Source of the DNA: Bifidobacterium miconisargentati
GTDB taxonomy: Bacteria; Actinomycetota; Actinomycetes; Actinomycetales; Bifidobacteriaceae
Assembly: GCF_019331675.1 (NCBI RefSeq)
Contig: NZ_JAHBBJ010000004.1
Coordinates: forward strand, 1 to 64,000
Direction of reading: 5' to 3'
DNA: 64,000 bases
A program made the translations under genes and the position numbers. Below the pieces are notes generated by a model. It saw only the letters and a list, made by a program, of their open reading frames with translations. It was not told the origin of the DNA and made no database searches. Shown here in pieces: positions 26,148 to 35,260 of this stretch (position 1 is the stretch's first letter; each line of letters starts with the position of its first letter).

Positions 26148-27017
26148 ATGAGTGCAGTGAGCGAATCCATCGCCCAGCGGATGACCTTGGGCATGCTGTC
26201 CCAACGGTACGGTCTTGAGATCGATCCGCCGTTCGCGGTCAACGTCACCGTCACCTCCCTCAGCGACAGCGTGGACACCGTGGTGCCCGGATCCCTGTTT
26301 ATCTGCGGCAAGGACACCGCCGATCTGACGCAGGCGGAGCAGGCCGGCGCCTATGCTGCCCTGCTGCCGTACAGTCTCAAAAGCAAATGCCCGGAGATCG
26401 GCATCCCGAGGCTGTTCGGCACGCTCGACACGTCGCTGCTGGGCGATCTGGCGTCGGGATTCGCCGGTTCCCCATCCGGCACGATGGCCGTGTTCGTGGT
26501 GGCCGGCACCGACAAGGGTGAGGTTGACGCGGGCGCCGGCCAGCTTGCGGACTTCCTGCACATGCTGGGCAACCCTGTGGCCATCATCAGTTCCTCCGGA
26601 TCCACCTCGATGACCCGTCCCCTGAACCTCACCTACCCGTTGGGCATCCTGGACATGCAGCGCACGCTCGCGGTGTGTGCCGAGGACGGCGTCGCGGCGG
26701 TGATCATCGCCATGGACGACGAGACGTTGCAGCCCCACGCCTTGGAATCGGTGAATGTGGACGTGCTGGGTTCCCAGCGTTCGGCCAACGCCGACGATCT
26801 GGCATCCCTGAAAAGCAAGTACGCCTTCGTGGCGGACGAGGACCTCGTGATGATCCACCCCACCCGGGAATCGGACGAAATGGCGGCCGAATCGCCGGTG
26901 GGCTCGAACATCATGCGCATGCGTCACATGTCGCTCGCCATCGCCATGGTGTTGGCGGCCGGTGTGCGCAGGAACAACGTGCGCAGCGCGCTCAGGGTGG
27001 CCAACAACCTGAAATAG
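26148..27017 (+). CDS. MurE-like Mur-ligase pseudoenzyme in the murE position
   Basis: A 289-aa protein between ftsI and murF, where murE normally lies. It resembles a shortened MurE. An N-terminal uridine-binding-like part (VTSLSDSVDTVVPGSLFICG, about 36-55) leads into a Mur central fold. The ATP loop GTNGKTTT is replaced by GTDKGEVD (120-127). The MurE EVSSHAL block appears as LQPHALESVNVDV (194-206). The closing helix resembles ALAAIAxALALGV (HMSLAIAMVLAAGV, 260-273). The C-terminal ligase domain with its amino-acid-binding motif is missing. Catalysis is therefore very unlikely, and a structural or regulatory role is inferred. ATG 26148 follows GAAAGG; an upstream GTG overlapping the ftsI stop is also possible. 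True murE must lie elsewhere. Confidence 0.75.
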   Translation: MSAVSESIAQRMTLGMLSQRYGLEIDPPFAVNVTVTSLSDSVDTVVPGSLFICGKDTADLTQAEQAGAYAALLPYSLKSKCPEIGIPRLFGTLDTSLLGDLASGFAGSPSGTMAVFVVAGTDKGEVDAGAGQLADFLHMLGNPVAIISSSGSTSMTRPLNLTYPLGILDMQRTLAVCAEDGVAAVIIAMDDETLQPHALESVNVDVLGSQRSANADDLASLKSKYAFVADEDLVMIHPTRESDEMAAESPVGSNIMRMRHMSLAIAMVLAAGVRRNNVRSALRVANNLK

Positions 27018-27125
27018 CGGAACACGAATGGTTATGGATGCCGGCTATGCCGCCGATGGAAGGATGGTGGCGGCGTGACCGGCGCGGACGGACATGAGCA
27101 GGAAGAACGAAAAGGAGCAGATGAT

Positions 27126-28592
27126 ATGGTGCCGATGAGTGTGGAGGAGATCGCCCAGGCGGTCTCCGGCCGTGTGATCGCGGGGGAGGGGCCTTTCGGA
27201 ACGGCCACCGGTGCCGTGAGCGACTCGCGTGAGGCCAAGGACGGATCGGTGTTCGTGGCGATCAAGGGCGAGCATGTGGACGGCCACGACTTCGTGGCCA
27301 AGGTCGCCGCCCAGGGCGCGGTGGCCGCGATCGTGGACCATGAGGTCGAATCCGCCGGCCTGCCCCAGATCGTGGTGGCCGACACCGTCGATGCGCTGGG
27401 CGAACTGGCCCGTCACAACATCGCCCGCCGCCGCGAACTGCCGGGCGACTTCGACCTGATCGGCCTGACCGGCTCGGTGGGCAAGACCACCACCAAGGAC
27501 CTCCTGTCCGCGCTGCTGTCCACCGTGGGCCCCACCGTGGCTCCGGTCGGCTCGTTCAACAACGAGATCGGCCTGCCGCTGACCGCGCTGAAGGTCGGCC
27601 CCGAGACCCGGTTCTTCGTGGCCGAAATGGGCGCGAGCCACATCGGCGAGATCGCGCGTCTGACCCGCATCGCCCCGCCGAACCTGGCCATCGTGCTCAA
27701 GGTGGGTGTGGCCCACCTCGGCGAATTCGGTTCCCGCGCACGCATCGCCCAGGCCAAAAGCGAGATCGTGCAGGGCCTGCTGCCCGGCGGCGTGGCCGTG
27801 CTCAACGCCGACGACGACCATGTGGCGCCCATGGAGGCCCTGGCCCCCGGCGAGGTGGCCTGGTTCGGTCTGGAAGGCGGTCGTGAGCACGAGGTCATGG
27901 CCCGCGACATCACGTCCGACGAATCCGACCACGCCGAATTCACGCTGGTAACCGCCTCCGGAGACAGCGTGCCAGTGCATCTGGGCATTCCGGGCCGTCA
28001 CAACGTGATGAACGCGCTGGCCGCCGCGACCGTGGCCTTGCGCTACGGCATGACGCCCGAGGCCGTGGCCGAGACCCTGGCCGCGCAGCACACCATCAGC
28101 CCGCACCGCATGGCGTTGAGCACCGTGACCCGCGGTGAAGCCTCCTTCACCCTCATCGACGACTCCTTCAACGCCAACCCCGACTCCATGAAGGCCGGCC
28201 TTGACGGGCTCAAGGCGTGGAGGCCGGCGGACGGACGGACGCCCTTCCGTGTCGCCCTGCTGGGTGCCATGCTGGAACTCGGCCCGGACGAGACGGACCT
28301 GCACGCCCAAGTGGGCGCATACGCGGCCGGCCTTGGGCTGGACGCCATCATCGCCGTGGGCTCGGCCAAGGACCCGCATCTGGACTCGCTGGCCGAGGCG
28401 CTGGCCTCCGGCGCCCGTGAAGCGGCCGCCGGGAACGGGCCCGCGATTCCGATCGACTGCGCGCACGACATCGACCAGGCCGAACGCCTCGTGCTGGATT
28501 TCGCGGCCGGACACCCGGACATGGTGGTGCTCCTCAAGGGATCCCACGCCTCGGGACTGAGCGCGCTGGCCGAACGCTGGGCCAGGAACTGA
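27126..28592 (+). CDS. murF: UDP-MurNAc-tripeptide--D-Ala-D-Ala ligase MurF
   Basis: Adds D-Ala-D-Ala to the UDP-MurNAc tripeptide using ATP, in the cytoplasm. It is 488 aa from ATG 27126, which has AAGGAG eight nt upstream. The N-terminal domain contains SDSREAKDGSVFVAIKG. The P-loop GSVGKTTTKD is intact, SFNNEIGLPLT is the MurF-type block, and IDDSFNANPDSMKAGL is the C-domain signature. The longer frame from 27075 lacks a ribosome-binding site. It is separated from the MurE-like gene by 108 bp with no clear promoter. Confidence 0.96.
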   Translation: MVPMSVEEIAQAVSGRVIAGEGPFGTATGAVSDSREAKDGSVFVAIKGEHVDGHDFVAKVAAQGAVAAIVDHEVESAGLPQIVVADTVDALGELARHNIARRRELPGDFDLIGLTGSVGKTTTKDLLSALLSTVGPTVAPVGSFNNEIGLPLTALKVGPETRFFVAEMGASHIGEIARLTRIAPPNLAIVLKVGVAHLGEFGSRARIAQAKSEIVQGLLPGGVAVLNADDDHVAPMEALAPGEVAWFGLEGGREHEVMARDITSDESDHAEFTLVTASGDSVPVHLGIPGRHNVMNALAAATVALRYGMTPEAVAETLAAQHTISPHRMALSTVTRGEASFTLIDDSFNANPDSMKAGLDGLKAWRPADGRTPFRVALLGAMLELGPDETDLHAQVGAYAAGLGLDAIIAVGSAKDPHLDSLAEALASGAREAAAGNGPAIPIDCAHDIDQAERLVLDFAAGHPDMVVLLKGSHASGLSALAERWARN

Positions 28593-28634
28593 ACCAACGG
28601 AACAACGAGATAACGAGATAAAGGGAAGATCCAC

Positions 28635-29741
28635 GTGATTGCTCTGATCATTGGAATGCTGGTGTCGCTGATCGTAACATTGGCCGGCACGCCGCTGCTG
28701 ATTCGGCTGGTGCACAAACTGCACTACGGCCAGTACATCCGCCAGGACGGACCGCAGTCACATCTGGTCAAGCGCGGCACCCCCACGCTGGGCGGCGTGG
28801 TCATCAACTTCGCCATCCTGTTCGGCTGGGCGGCCTCCGCGCTCTACCGCTACCTGCATTCGGGCGACGTGCCCTCCTGGTCCGCGGTATTGGTGCTGTT
28901 CGCCATGCTCTCGATGGGCGTGCTCGGCTTCATCGACGACTTCGCCAAGGTGCGTAAGAAGCAGAACGAGGGCCTGACGGTGGGCGGCAAGTTCATCGGC
29001 CAGTTCATCTTCGCCACCATCTACGCCGTGCTGGCGCTCGTCATCCCCACCAAGACCGGCCTGCCCAGCGCGCAGCCCGGCATGAGCTTCATCGAGAAGC
29101 CGTTCTTCAGCTTCGACTTCGCCGGCCGTGCCGTGGCCATCATCCTGTTCGTGATCTGGGTGAACTTCCTGATGACCGCCTGGACCAACGCCGTGAACCT
29201 CACCGACGGTCTCGACGGCCTGGCCGCCGGTTCCTCGATGATCTCCTTCACCGGCTTCGGCATCATCGCCTTCTGGGAGAGCTACCACATCAAGGGCGGC
29301 GACCACGGCGGCTACTCGTATGCCGTGTCCGACCCTCTGGATCTGACCATCATCGCCGTGTGCGCGGCCGTGGCCTGCTTCGGATTCCTGTGGTACAACT
29401 CGAACCCCGCCTCCATCTTCATGGGCGACACCGGCTCGCTGGCCCTGGGCGGCCTGTTCGCGGCCCTGTCCATCGCCACGCACACCGAATTCCTGGCGGT
29501 GATCATGGGCGGCCTGTACGTCATGGAGGCCATGAGCGACGTGATCCAGGTGGGCTACTTCAAGATGACCCACAAGCGCGTGTTCAAAATGGCGCCCATC
29601 CATCATCACTTCGAACTGCTCGGCTGGACCGAGACCAAGGTGGTGGTCCGCTTCTGGATGATCGAACTGCTCTTCGTGCTGCTGGCGCTGACCATCTTCT
29701 ACGGCGACTGGGTGACCCGCTCCGGCCTGCTGTTCAGCTAG
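28635..29741 (+). CDS. mraY: phospho-MurNAc-pentapeptide transferase MraY
   Basis: Membrane enzyme making lipid I from UDP-MurNAc-pentapeptide and undecaprenyl phosphate. It is 368 aa with about ten membrane segments. Catalytic motifs are visible: GFIDDFAKV (Asp-Asp), NLTDGLDGLAAG and PIHHHFELLGW. SNPASIFMGDTGS carries the third Asp. The GTG start at 28635 follows AAGGGAAG, and MIALIIGML starts the first membrane helix. It is followed by murD after 54 bp. Confidence 0.97.
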   Translation: MIALIIGMLVSLIVTLAGTPLLIRLVHKLHYGQYIRQDGPQSHLVKRGTPTLGGVVINFAILFGWAASALYRYLHSGDVPSWSAVLVLFAMLSMGVLGFIDDFAKVRKKQNEGLTVGGKFIGQFIFATIYAVLALVIPTKTGLPSAQPGMSFIEKPFFSFDFAGRAVAIILFVIWVNFLMTAWTNAVNLTDGLDGLAAGSSMISFTGFGIIAFWESYHIKGGDHGGYSYAVSDPLDLTIIAVCAAVACFGFLWYNSNPASIFMGDTGSLALGGLFAALSIATHTEFLAVIMGGLYVMEAMSDVIQVGYFKMTHKRVFKMAPIHHHFELLGWTETKVVVRFWMIELLFVLLALTIFYGDWVTRSGLLFS

Positions 29742-29795
29742 CGGAAACGTGGACGGCCTATGCTCGCCCGCGGCAATGATTTCTAGGGAGGAACG

Positions 29796-31241
29796 ATGCA
29801 AATCGAGAACAAGACGGTGGTGATCGCCGGACTGGGCGTGTCCGGCACCTCGCTGGCGGAGGTATTGAAGGAACGTGGCGCCCATGTGATCGGCGTGGAC
29901 GAGCGCAAACCCGGAGCCGATCTGCGCTCGTTCGACGACGTGGACTGGGACAAGGTCGACTACGTCATGTCCTCGCCGGTGTTCAACCCGCGTACCCCGT
30001 TCATCCTGGAGGCCCAGCGCCGTGGCATCCCGGTGATGAGCGAGGTTGAGTTCGCCTGGCGACTGCGTGTGGACAACGCACGCACCGGCCGCCCGGCGCC
30101 GTGGATCGGCATCACCGGCACCAACGGCAAGACCTCCACCACCGAAATGACCTCCGAGATGCTCAAGGCCTGCGGTCTGGACGCGCCCACCGCCGGCAAC
30201 ATCGCCTCCGGGGACATGTCCATGAGCCTGTCCCGCTGCGCCACCAATCCCGCGCACGACGTGCTGTGCGTGGAGCTGAGCTCCTTCCAGCTGCATTTCA
30301 CCGATTCGCTGGCCCTCGACTGCGCCGCGATCACCAACATCGCCGACGACCACCTCGACTGGCACGGCGGGCGCGAGAACTACGCGGCGGACAAGTCCAA
30401 GGTGTTCCACGGTGCCAGGCGCGTCATCGTCTACAACGCGCAGGACGCCAAGGTGAGCGCCTTGGCCGCCGAGGCGAACGTCGCCGAAGGCTGCCGCAGG
30501 GTGGGCTTCACGCTCGCGGCCCCCGAAGCCGGGCAGATCGGCATCGAGGACGGCTGGATCGTCGACAGGAGCGGCGTGGCCGGCGGCGTCGAAGGCGAGG
30601 CGACGCGCATCGCGCCCATCACCGACTTCAAACACCTCATGGAACCGGACGGCTCGCTCTACCCGCACCTCGTGGCCGACGCGCTGACCGCCCTCGCGCT
30701 GGTGCTGGGCTTCGGGGCCGACCTCAAGACCTCGGTGGAGGCGCTCAAGGCGTTCAAGCCGGGCGGCCACCGCATCGAGACCGTGGCCGAGGCCAGGCTC
30801 GCCGACGGCGTGGTGCGCTTCGTGGACGATTCCAAGGCCACCAACGGCCATGCGGCACGTGCCTCGCTCTCCAGCTTCCCCGCCAAGTCCGTGGTATGGA
30901 TCGCCGGCGGGCTCGCCAAGGGCAGCCGGTTCGAGGACCTCGTCAGGGACCAGGCGCACACCATCAAGGCCGCCGTCATTATAGGCAAGGACCAGCAGCC
31001 CATGCTCGATGCCTTCGCCACCCAGGCGCCGGACATTCCGCTCACCGTCATCGACCCTGCCGACAACGACACCGTGATGGACCGTGCCGTCGAGGCGTGC
31101 GGCAAATACGCCTCCGGCGGAAACATCGTGCTCATGGCCCCCGCCTGCGCATCCATGGATCAGTTCGTGTCCTACGCGGACCGCGGCAACCGGTTCGCGG
31201 CCGCCGCCCGCACCTGGAGCGAGGTGCATGGCCTCCACTGA
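29796..31241 (+). CDS. murD: UDP-MurNAc-L-Ala--D-Glu ligase MurD
   Basis: Cytoplasmic ATP-dependent ligase adding D-glutamate. It is 481 aa. The N-terminal Rossmann-like domain starts [17 protein letters not shown]. The P-loop [11 protein letters not shown] is intact, followed by [11 protein letters not shown] (metal and ATP), and [10 protein letters not shown] lies in the C-domain. GGGAGG precedes ATG 29796. Its last 14 nt overlap the ftsW start. Confidence 0.97.
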   Translation: MQIENKTVVIAGLGVSGTSLAEVLKERGAHVIGVDERKPGADLRSFDDVDWDKVDYVMSSPVFNPRTPFILEAQRRGIPVMSEVEFAWRLRVDNARTGRPAPWIGITGTNGKTSTTEMTSEMLKACGLDAPTAGNIASGDMSMSLSRCATNPAHDVLCVELSSFQLHFTDSLALDCAAITNIADDHLDWHGGRENYAADKSKVFHGARRVIVYNAQDAKVSALAAEANVAEGCRRVGFTLAAPEAGQIGIEDGWIVDRSGVAGGVEGEATRIAPITDFKHLMEPDGSLYPHLVADALTALALVLGFGADLKTSVEALKAFKPGGHRIETVAEARLADGVVRFVDDSKATNGHAARASLSSFPAKSVVWIAGGLAKGSRFEDLVRDQAHTIKAAVIIGKDQQPMLDAFATQAPDIPLTVIDPADNDTVMDRAVEACGKYASGGNIVLMAPACASMDQFVSYADRGNRFAAAARTWSEVHGLH

Positions 31242-32445
31242 TCCCCGCCTGCGCGCCCTGCATAAGACTTCGGACCAGCCGGCTCTGGTCATCAGCGACT
31301 ACACCGGCTGGCGCAGCCTGCTCAACCCCCTGTGGTGCTACCACGGCTTCCGCATGGCCGTGGTGGGCCTGACCGTCTTCGGCCTGATCATGGTCTTCTC
31401 CAGCTCCACGGTCACCATGGCCGCGCAGGGCAAGTCACCGTTCGTCCAGCTCATCAGCCAGGGCGGCTTCTGCGTGATCGGCCTGATCCTGGGCTTCATG
31501 GCCATGATGATGCCGGTGTCGTTCTGGCGTAGGGCCGGCATCGGCATCGTGCTGGCCGCCCAGATCCTGCAGCTGCTGACCTTCACGCCCCTGGGCATCG
31601 ACGTCTACGGCAACAGGGGCTGGCTGAACCTGGGCTTCACCACCATCCAGCCGGCCGAGTTCATGAAGTTCGCCATGTGCGTCTGGCTGCCGTCCTCGCT
31701 GCACGCCTGCGGCAGGTTCTACCGCAAGGAGGGCATCAAGGCGTACCGTTTCCCGTTGCTCGTCTACGGCATCGGACTCGCGCTCGTGGTGGGCGGCAAG
31801 GACCTCGGCACCGCCATGATCCTCATCTTCATCGGTGGCGTGGCGTTCCTGGTCTCCGGCTTCCCCGGCAAATGGATGGCGGTGGGCGCGGGATTGGCGG
31901 TCGCCATGGTGATCGTCCTGGCCGTCTCCAGCCCCAACCGCATGAAGCGCATCCTGGCCACCTACGGCGACTGTTCGGCCGCGGACGCGCAGCAGGTGTG
32001 CTATCAGTCGATCCACGCCAAATACGCCATCGCCTCGGGAGGCCTGCTGGGTCTCGGCATTGGCAATTCGCGTGAGAAATGGAACTACCTGCCCGCCGCT
32101 CACAACGACTTCATCTACGCCATCATCGGCGAGGAGACCGGATTCGTGGGCTGCGCCATCGTGATCCTGTTCTTCGTGATCCTCGGCTGGTGCATGATCG
32201 CCGTGGCGTTGCAGGTGCCGGACCGCTACGTGTCCATGGTGCTCATGTGCGTGACCATCTGGATCGTGGGCCAGGCGCTCGTCAACATCGGCGTGGTGGT
32301 GGGCGTGTTCCCCGTGCTCGGCGTGCCCATGCCGTTCGTCTCCGCCGGCGGCTCGTCCATGATCATGTGCCTGTCCGCGGCGGGCCTCGTTGTGGGGCTT
32401 ATGCGCGCGCAGCCGCAGATCAAACAGGCCCGACAGACGGTGTAG
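31228..32445 (+). CDS. ftsW: SEDS peptidoglycan glycosyltransferase FtsW
   Basis: Septal glycan polymerase partnering FtsI. It is 405 aa with about ten membrane helices. SEDS blocks visible are [41 protein letters not shown] and PFVSAGGSS, including the essential Asp in KDLGT. ATG 31228 is chosen because homology starts there; the ORF could be read from 31084 but would overlap most of the murD end. A loop between the conserved blocks contains a Cys pair ([10 protein letters not shown]), which is unusual and extracellular. Confidence 0.96.
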   Translation: MASTDPRLRALHKTSDQPALVISDYTGWRSLLNPLWCYHGFRMAVVGLTVFGLIMVFSSSTVTMAAQGKSPFVQLISQGGFCVIGLILGFMAMMMPVSFWRRAGIGIVLAAQILQLLTFTPLGIDVYGNRGWLNLGFTTIQPAEFMKFAMCVWLPSSLHACGRFYRKEGIKAYRFPLLVYGIGLALVVGGKDLGTAMILIFIGGVAFLVSGFPGKWMAVGAGLAVAMVIVLAVSSPNRMKRILATYGDCSAADAQQVCYQSIHAKYAIASGGLLGLGIGNSREKWNYLPAAHNDFIYAIIGEETGFVGCAIVILFFVILGWCMIAVALQVPDRYVSMVLMCVTIWIVGQALVNIGVVVGVFPVLGVPMPFVSAGGSSMIMCLSAAGLVVGLMRAQPQIKQARQTV

Positions 32446-32461
32446 AGTACACTCGATAACC

Positions 32462-33640
32462 ATGACTCAAGGCACACCCCATATCGTGTTGGCCGGCGGC
32501 GGAACCGCCGGTCATGTCAATCCTCTGCTCGCCGTTGCCGGCGCGATCCGTGAGATCGATCCGGCGGCCCAGGTCACCGTCATCGGCACCGCCGTGGGCC
32601 TTGAAAAGGATCTCGTGCCGCAGGCGGGCTACGAACTCGACACCATCGAAAAAGTGCCGTTCCCTCGCCGGCCCAACCTGTACATGCTCAGGTTCCCGGC
32701 CAAATGGAAGCGCGAGACCGCCAAGGTCCGCTCCATCCTCGAAAGCCGCAAGGCCGACGTGGTGGCCGGATTCGGCGGATACGCCTCGGCGCCCGTCTAC
32801 GCCACCGCACACAGGATGGGTATCCCGATCGCCATCCACGAGCAGAACGCCCGTGCCGGCATGGCCAACAAGCTCGGCGCCCGCTGGGCCGACTTCATCG
32901 GCACCGTCTACGAGGGCACCGGCCTCAAACCACGCCAGGGAGCGGACATCGAGCGCGTCGGACTGCCGCTGCGCCCCGCCATCGCCCGACTGGCCAAGCG
33001 CATCGGCGAGGACCGCGACGGTCTGCGCCGCGAAGCCGCCGCACAGCTTGGCGTGGATCCCGCCCGTCCGCTGGTGCTGGTCACCGGCGGCTCCCTCGGT
33101 GCGCAAAGCCTCAACCGCGCCATCGCATCCTCGGCCCGTGAGCTGCTCGAGCACGCCCAGATCATCCATCTGACCGGCCGCGGCAAGATCGACGAGGTCC
33201 GCACGCTGGCCACCGAATCCGCGGGAGCGGACGTATTGACCGGGCTCGGCCCCGAATCGGCCGGTTCCGGCGACTACCACATGGCCGAATACCTGGAGCG
33301 CATCGACCTGGCCTTCGCCTGCGCCGATCTGGTGATCTGCCGCGCGGGCGCCGGATCCGTCTCCGAACTGGCCGCGCTGGGCCTGCCCGCCATCTACGTG
33401 CCCCTGCCCATCGGCAACGGTGAGCAGCGCTTCAACGCCGAGCCCGTGGTGAACGCGGGCGGCGGCCTTATGGTGGCGGACAGGGATCTGACCCCCGACT
33501 GGGTCAAAGGCCATGTGCCCGCCCTGCTCGCCGACCGGGAACGACTCGCGGGATTCGGCCGCAAGGCCTGGGAATACGGCATCCGTGACGCGGCCGAAGT
33601 CATGGCCCGCCATGTGCTCGCCCTCGCCGGTCGCTGCTGA
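32462..33640 (+). CDS. murG: lipid II synthase MurG
   Basis: Transfers GlcNAc from UDP-GlcNAc to lipid I on the inner face of the membrane. It is 392 aa. The N-terminal [27 protein letters not shown] and [12 protein letters not shown] blocks are present, and the donor-site motif [15 protein letters not shown] lies in the C-half. ATG 32462 lies 16 nt after the ftsW stop with only a weak ribosome-binding site, so coupling to ftsW translation is likely. [11 protein letters not shown] insertion before VDPARP is actinobacterial. Confidence 0.96.
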   Translation: MTQGTPHIVLAGGGTAGHVNPLLAVAGAIREIDPAAQVTVIGTAVGLEKDLVPQAGYELDTIEKVPFPRRPNLYMLRFPAKWKRETAKVRSILESRKADVVAGFGGYASAPVYATAHRMGIPIAIHEQNARAGMANKLGARWADFIGTVYEGTGLKPRQGADIERVGLPLRPAIARLAKRIGEDRDGLRREAAAQLGVDPARPLVLVTGGSLGAQSLNRAIASSARELLEHAQIIHLTGRGKIDEVRTLATESAGADVLTGLGPESAGSGDYHMAEYLERIDLAFACADLVICRAGAGSVSELAALGLPAIYVPLPIGNGEQRFNAEPVVNAGGGLMVADRDLTPDWVKGHVPALLADRERLAGFGRKAWEYGIRDAAEVMARHVLALAGRC

Positions 33641-33680
33641 TGCGCATCCCGCCGGACGGACGGCGAGGGCGACCTAAGAT

Positions 33681-33694
33681 ATGTTCCGGAACAT
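33681..33694. promoter_or_regulatory. perfect palindrome upstream of murC
   Basis: ATGTTCCGGAACAT is a perfect 14-bp palindrome in the 75-bp murG-murC gap, 21 nt before the murC start and just after TAAGAT. It may be an operator for an internal promoter. No matching site was noticed elsewhere in the window. Confidence 0.4.
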
Positions 33695-33715
33695 CTGTGT
33701 AAGGAGCGTCAGAAA

Positions 33716-35260
33716 TTGACTCAACCCATCGTGCTTGACCCCACCCATGCCGCGTTCGACGCATCGGCGAGGCCGGCGGACCTCGGTCCCACCCACTTCA
33801 TCGGCATCGGCGGCGCCGGCATGAGCGTACTCGCCGAGATGCTGCACGCCCAAGGGGTCGCCGTGGACGGCTCCGACCGCGAACGCAGCGCCAAGACCGA
33901 CCGTCTCGCCGCACTCGGCATCACCGTGGAATTCGGCCAGCGCGCCGAGAACGTGGCCGGCGCGTCCACCGTGGTCTACTCCAGCGCCATCAAGCCGGAC
34001 AACCCCGAAATCGTGGCCGCCGCCGAGGCCGGCGCGCGTATCGTGCACCGCAGCGACATCCTCGCCCTGCTCATGAACGGCAAGCAGGCCGTCACCGTGG
34101 CGGGCGCGCACGGCAAGACCACCACCAGTTCCATGCTCGCGCACATCCTCGTGAACACGGGCGAGGATCCGAGCTACGCCATCGGCGGCTCCATCCAGGG
34201 ACCGGACGGCACCACGCTGGATGGTGGCCATGCCGGAGCCGGCCGGGTGCTCGTGGCCGAGGCGGACGAATCCGACGGCAGTTTCGCCAAATACCACCCC
34301 ATCATCGCCGTCATCACCAACACCGAGGCCGACCATCTCGACCATTACGGCGACGAGGCTCACTACCAGGCCGCGTTCGTGGACCATGCCGGCCACGCCA
34401 CCGACCATGTGGTGATCTGCGCCGACGACAAGGACAACCTCGGCGTGATCGCCACCATGCCCGCCGAGGTCAAGGCCCGCGTCATCGCCTACGGCACCGC
34501 GCCGGCCGGCGCACTGGCCTCCGATCTGGACTTCTCGGCCATCTCCGCCTACGTGCGCATCGTCTCCGAAACCGAGGCCGCCGGCAGCGGCAGCGAACGG
34601 TTCACGCTGGAGCTGCCCACCGCGGTGACCGGGGACCAATCCGTGTCCCAGAACGTGGTGCTCAAGGTGCCCGGCATCCACAACGCGCGCAACGCCGCGG
34701 CCGCCATCACCGCCGCCGTGCTGCTCGGCGTGGCCCCCGAGGCCGCCGCGCAGGCCATCGCCGGCTTCCTGGGTGCATCCCGCCGGTTCCAGGTGCGCGG
34801 CACTGTCAAGCAGGTCACCGTGGTGGACGACTACGCCCACCATCCCACGGAGATCGCCGCGCTGCTCGACGCCGCACGACGCCGTTATCCGGAATCCGTC
34901 ATCCGCGTGATCTTCCAGCCGCATCTGTTCTCCCGCACGAGGTTCTTCGCCCGCGAATTCGCCGAGGCGCTGGCCAAGGCGGACGACGTGATCGTCACCG
35001 GCATCTTCCCCGCCCGTGAAAAGCAGGAGGACTTCCCGGACGTCGGCCCGCAGACCATCGTGGACGCCGCCGCTGGGCTCAAGGACGCCTCCGCCGGCAC
35101 CTGGATCCAGGCGGTGGGGGACATGTGCCTGGCCGCCAAGATGATGGCCATGCGCGCCCATCACGGCGACGTGGTGTTCACCGTGGGCGCGGGCGACATC
35201 ACGGACATGGACGAAGTGCTGCTGACCGCGCTCGAGGCGCATCGCGAAAGCTGCGAGTGA
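33716..35260 (+). CDS. murC: UDP-MurNAc--L-alanine ligase MurC
   Basis: Cytoplasmic ATP-dependent ligase adding the first amino acid of the stem peptide. It is 514 aa. The N-terminal FIGIGGAGMSVLAEML, the P-loop GAHGKTTTSSM, EADESDGSF and VDDYAHHPTE (C-domain) are all intact. It starts at TTG 33716 with AAGGAG nine nt upstream. The stop overlaps the ftsQ start (TGATG). Confidence 0.97.
   Translation: MTQPIVLDPTHAAFDASARPADLGPTHFIGIGGAGMSVLAEMLHAQGVAVDGSDRERSAKTDRLAALGITVEFGQRAENVAGASTVVYSSAIKPDNPEIVAAAEAGARIVHRSDILALLMNGKQAVTVAGAHGKTTTSSMLAHILVNTGEDPSYAIGGSIQGPDGTTLDGGHAGAGRVLVAEADESDGSFAKYHPIIAVITNTEADHLDHYGDEAHYQAAFVDHAGHATDHVVICADDKDNLGVIATMPAEVKARVIAYGTAPAGALASDLDFSAISAYVRIVSETEAAGSGSERFTLELPTAVTGDQSVSQNVVLKVPGIHNARNAAAAITAAVLLGVAPEAAAQAIAGFLGASRRFQVRGTVKQVTVVDDYAHHPTEIAALLDAARRRYPESVIRVIFQPHLFSRTRFFAREFAEALAKADDVIVTGIFPAREKQEDFPDVGPQTIVDAAAGLKDASAGTWIQAVGDMCLAAKMMAMRAHHGDVVFTVGAGDITDMDEVLLTALEAHRESCE

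Noticed and set aside
28758..31292. 844-codon open frame on the minus strand
   Set aside because: Antisense to mraY and murD, which carry all catalytic motifs. The predicted residues are low-complexity His/Val/Gly/Ala-rich.
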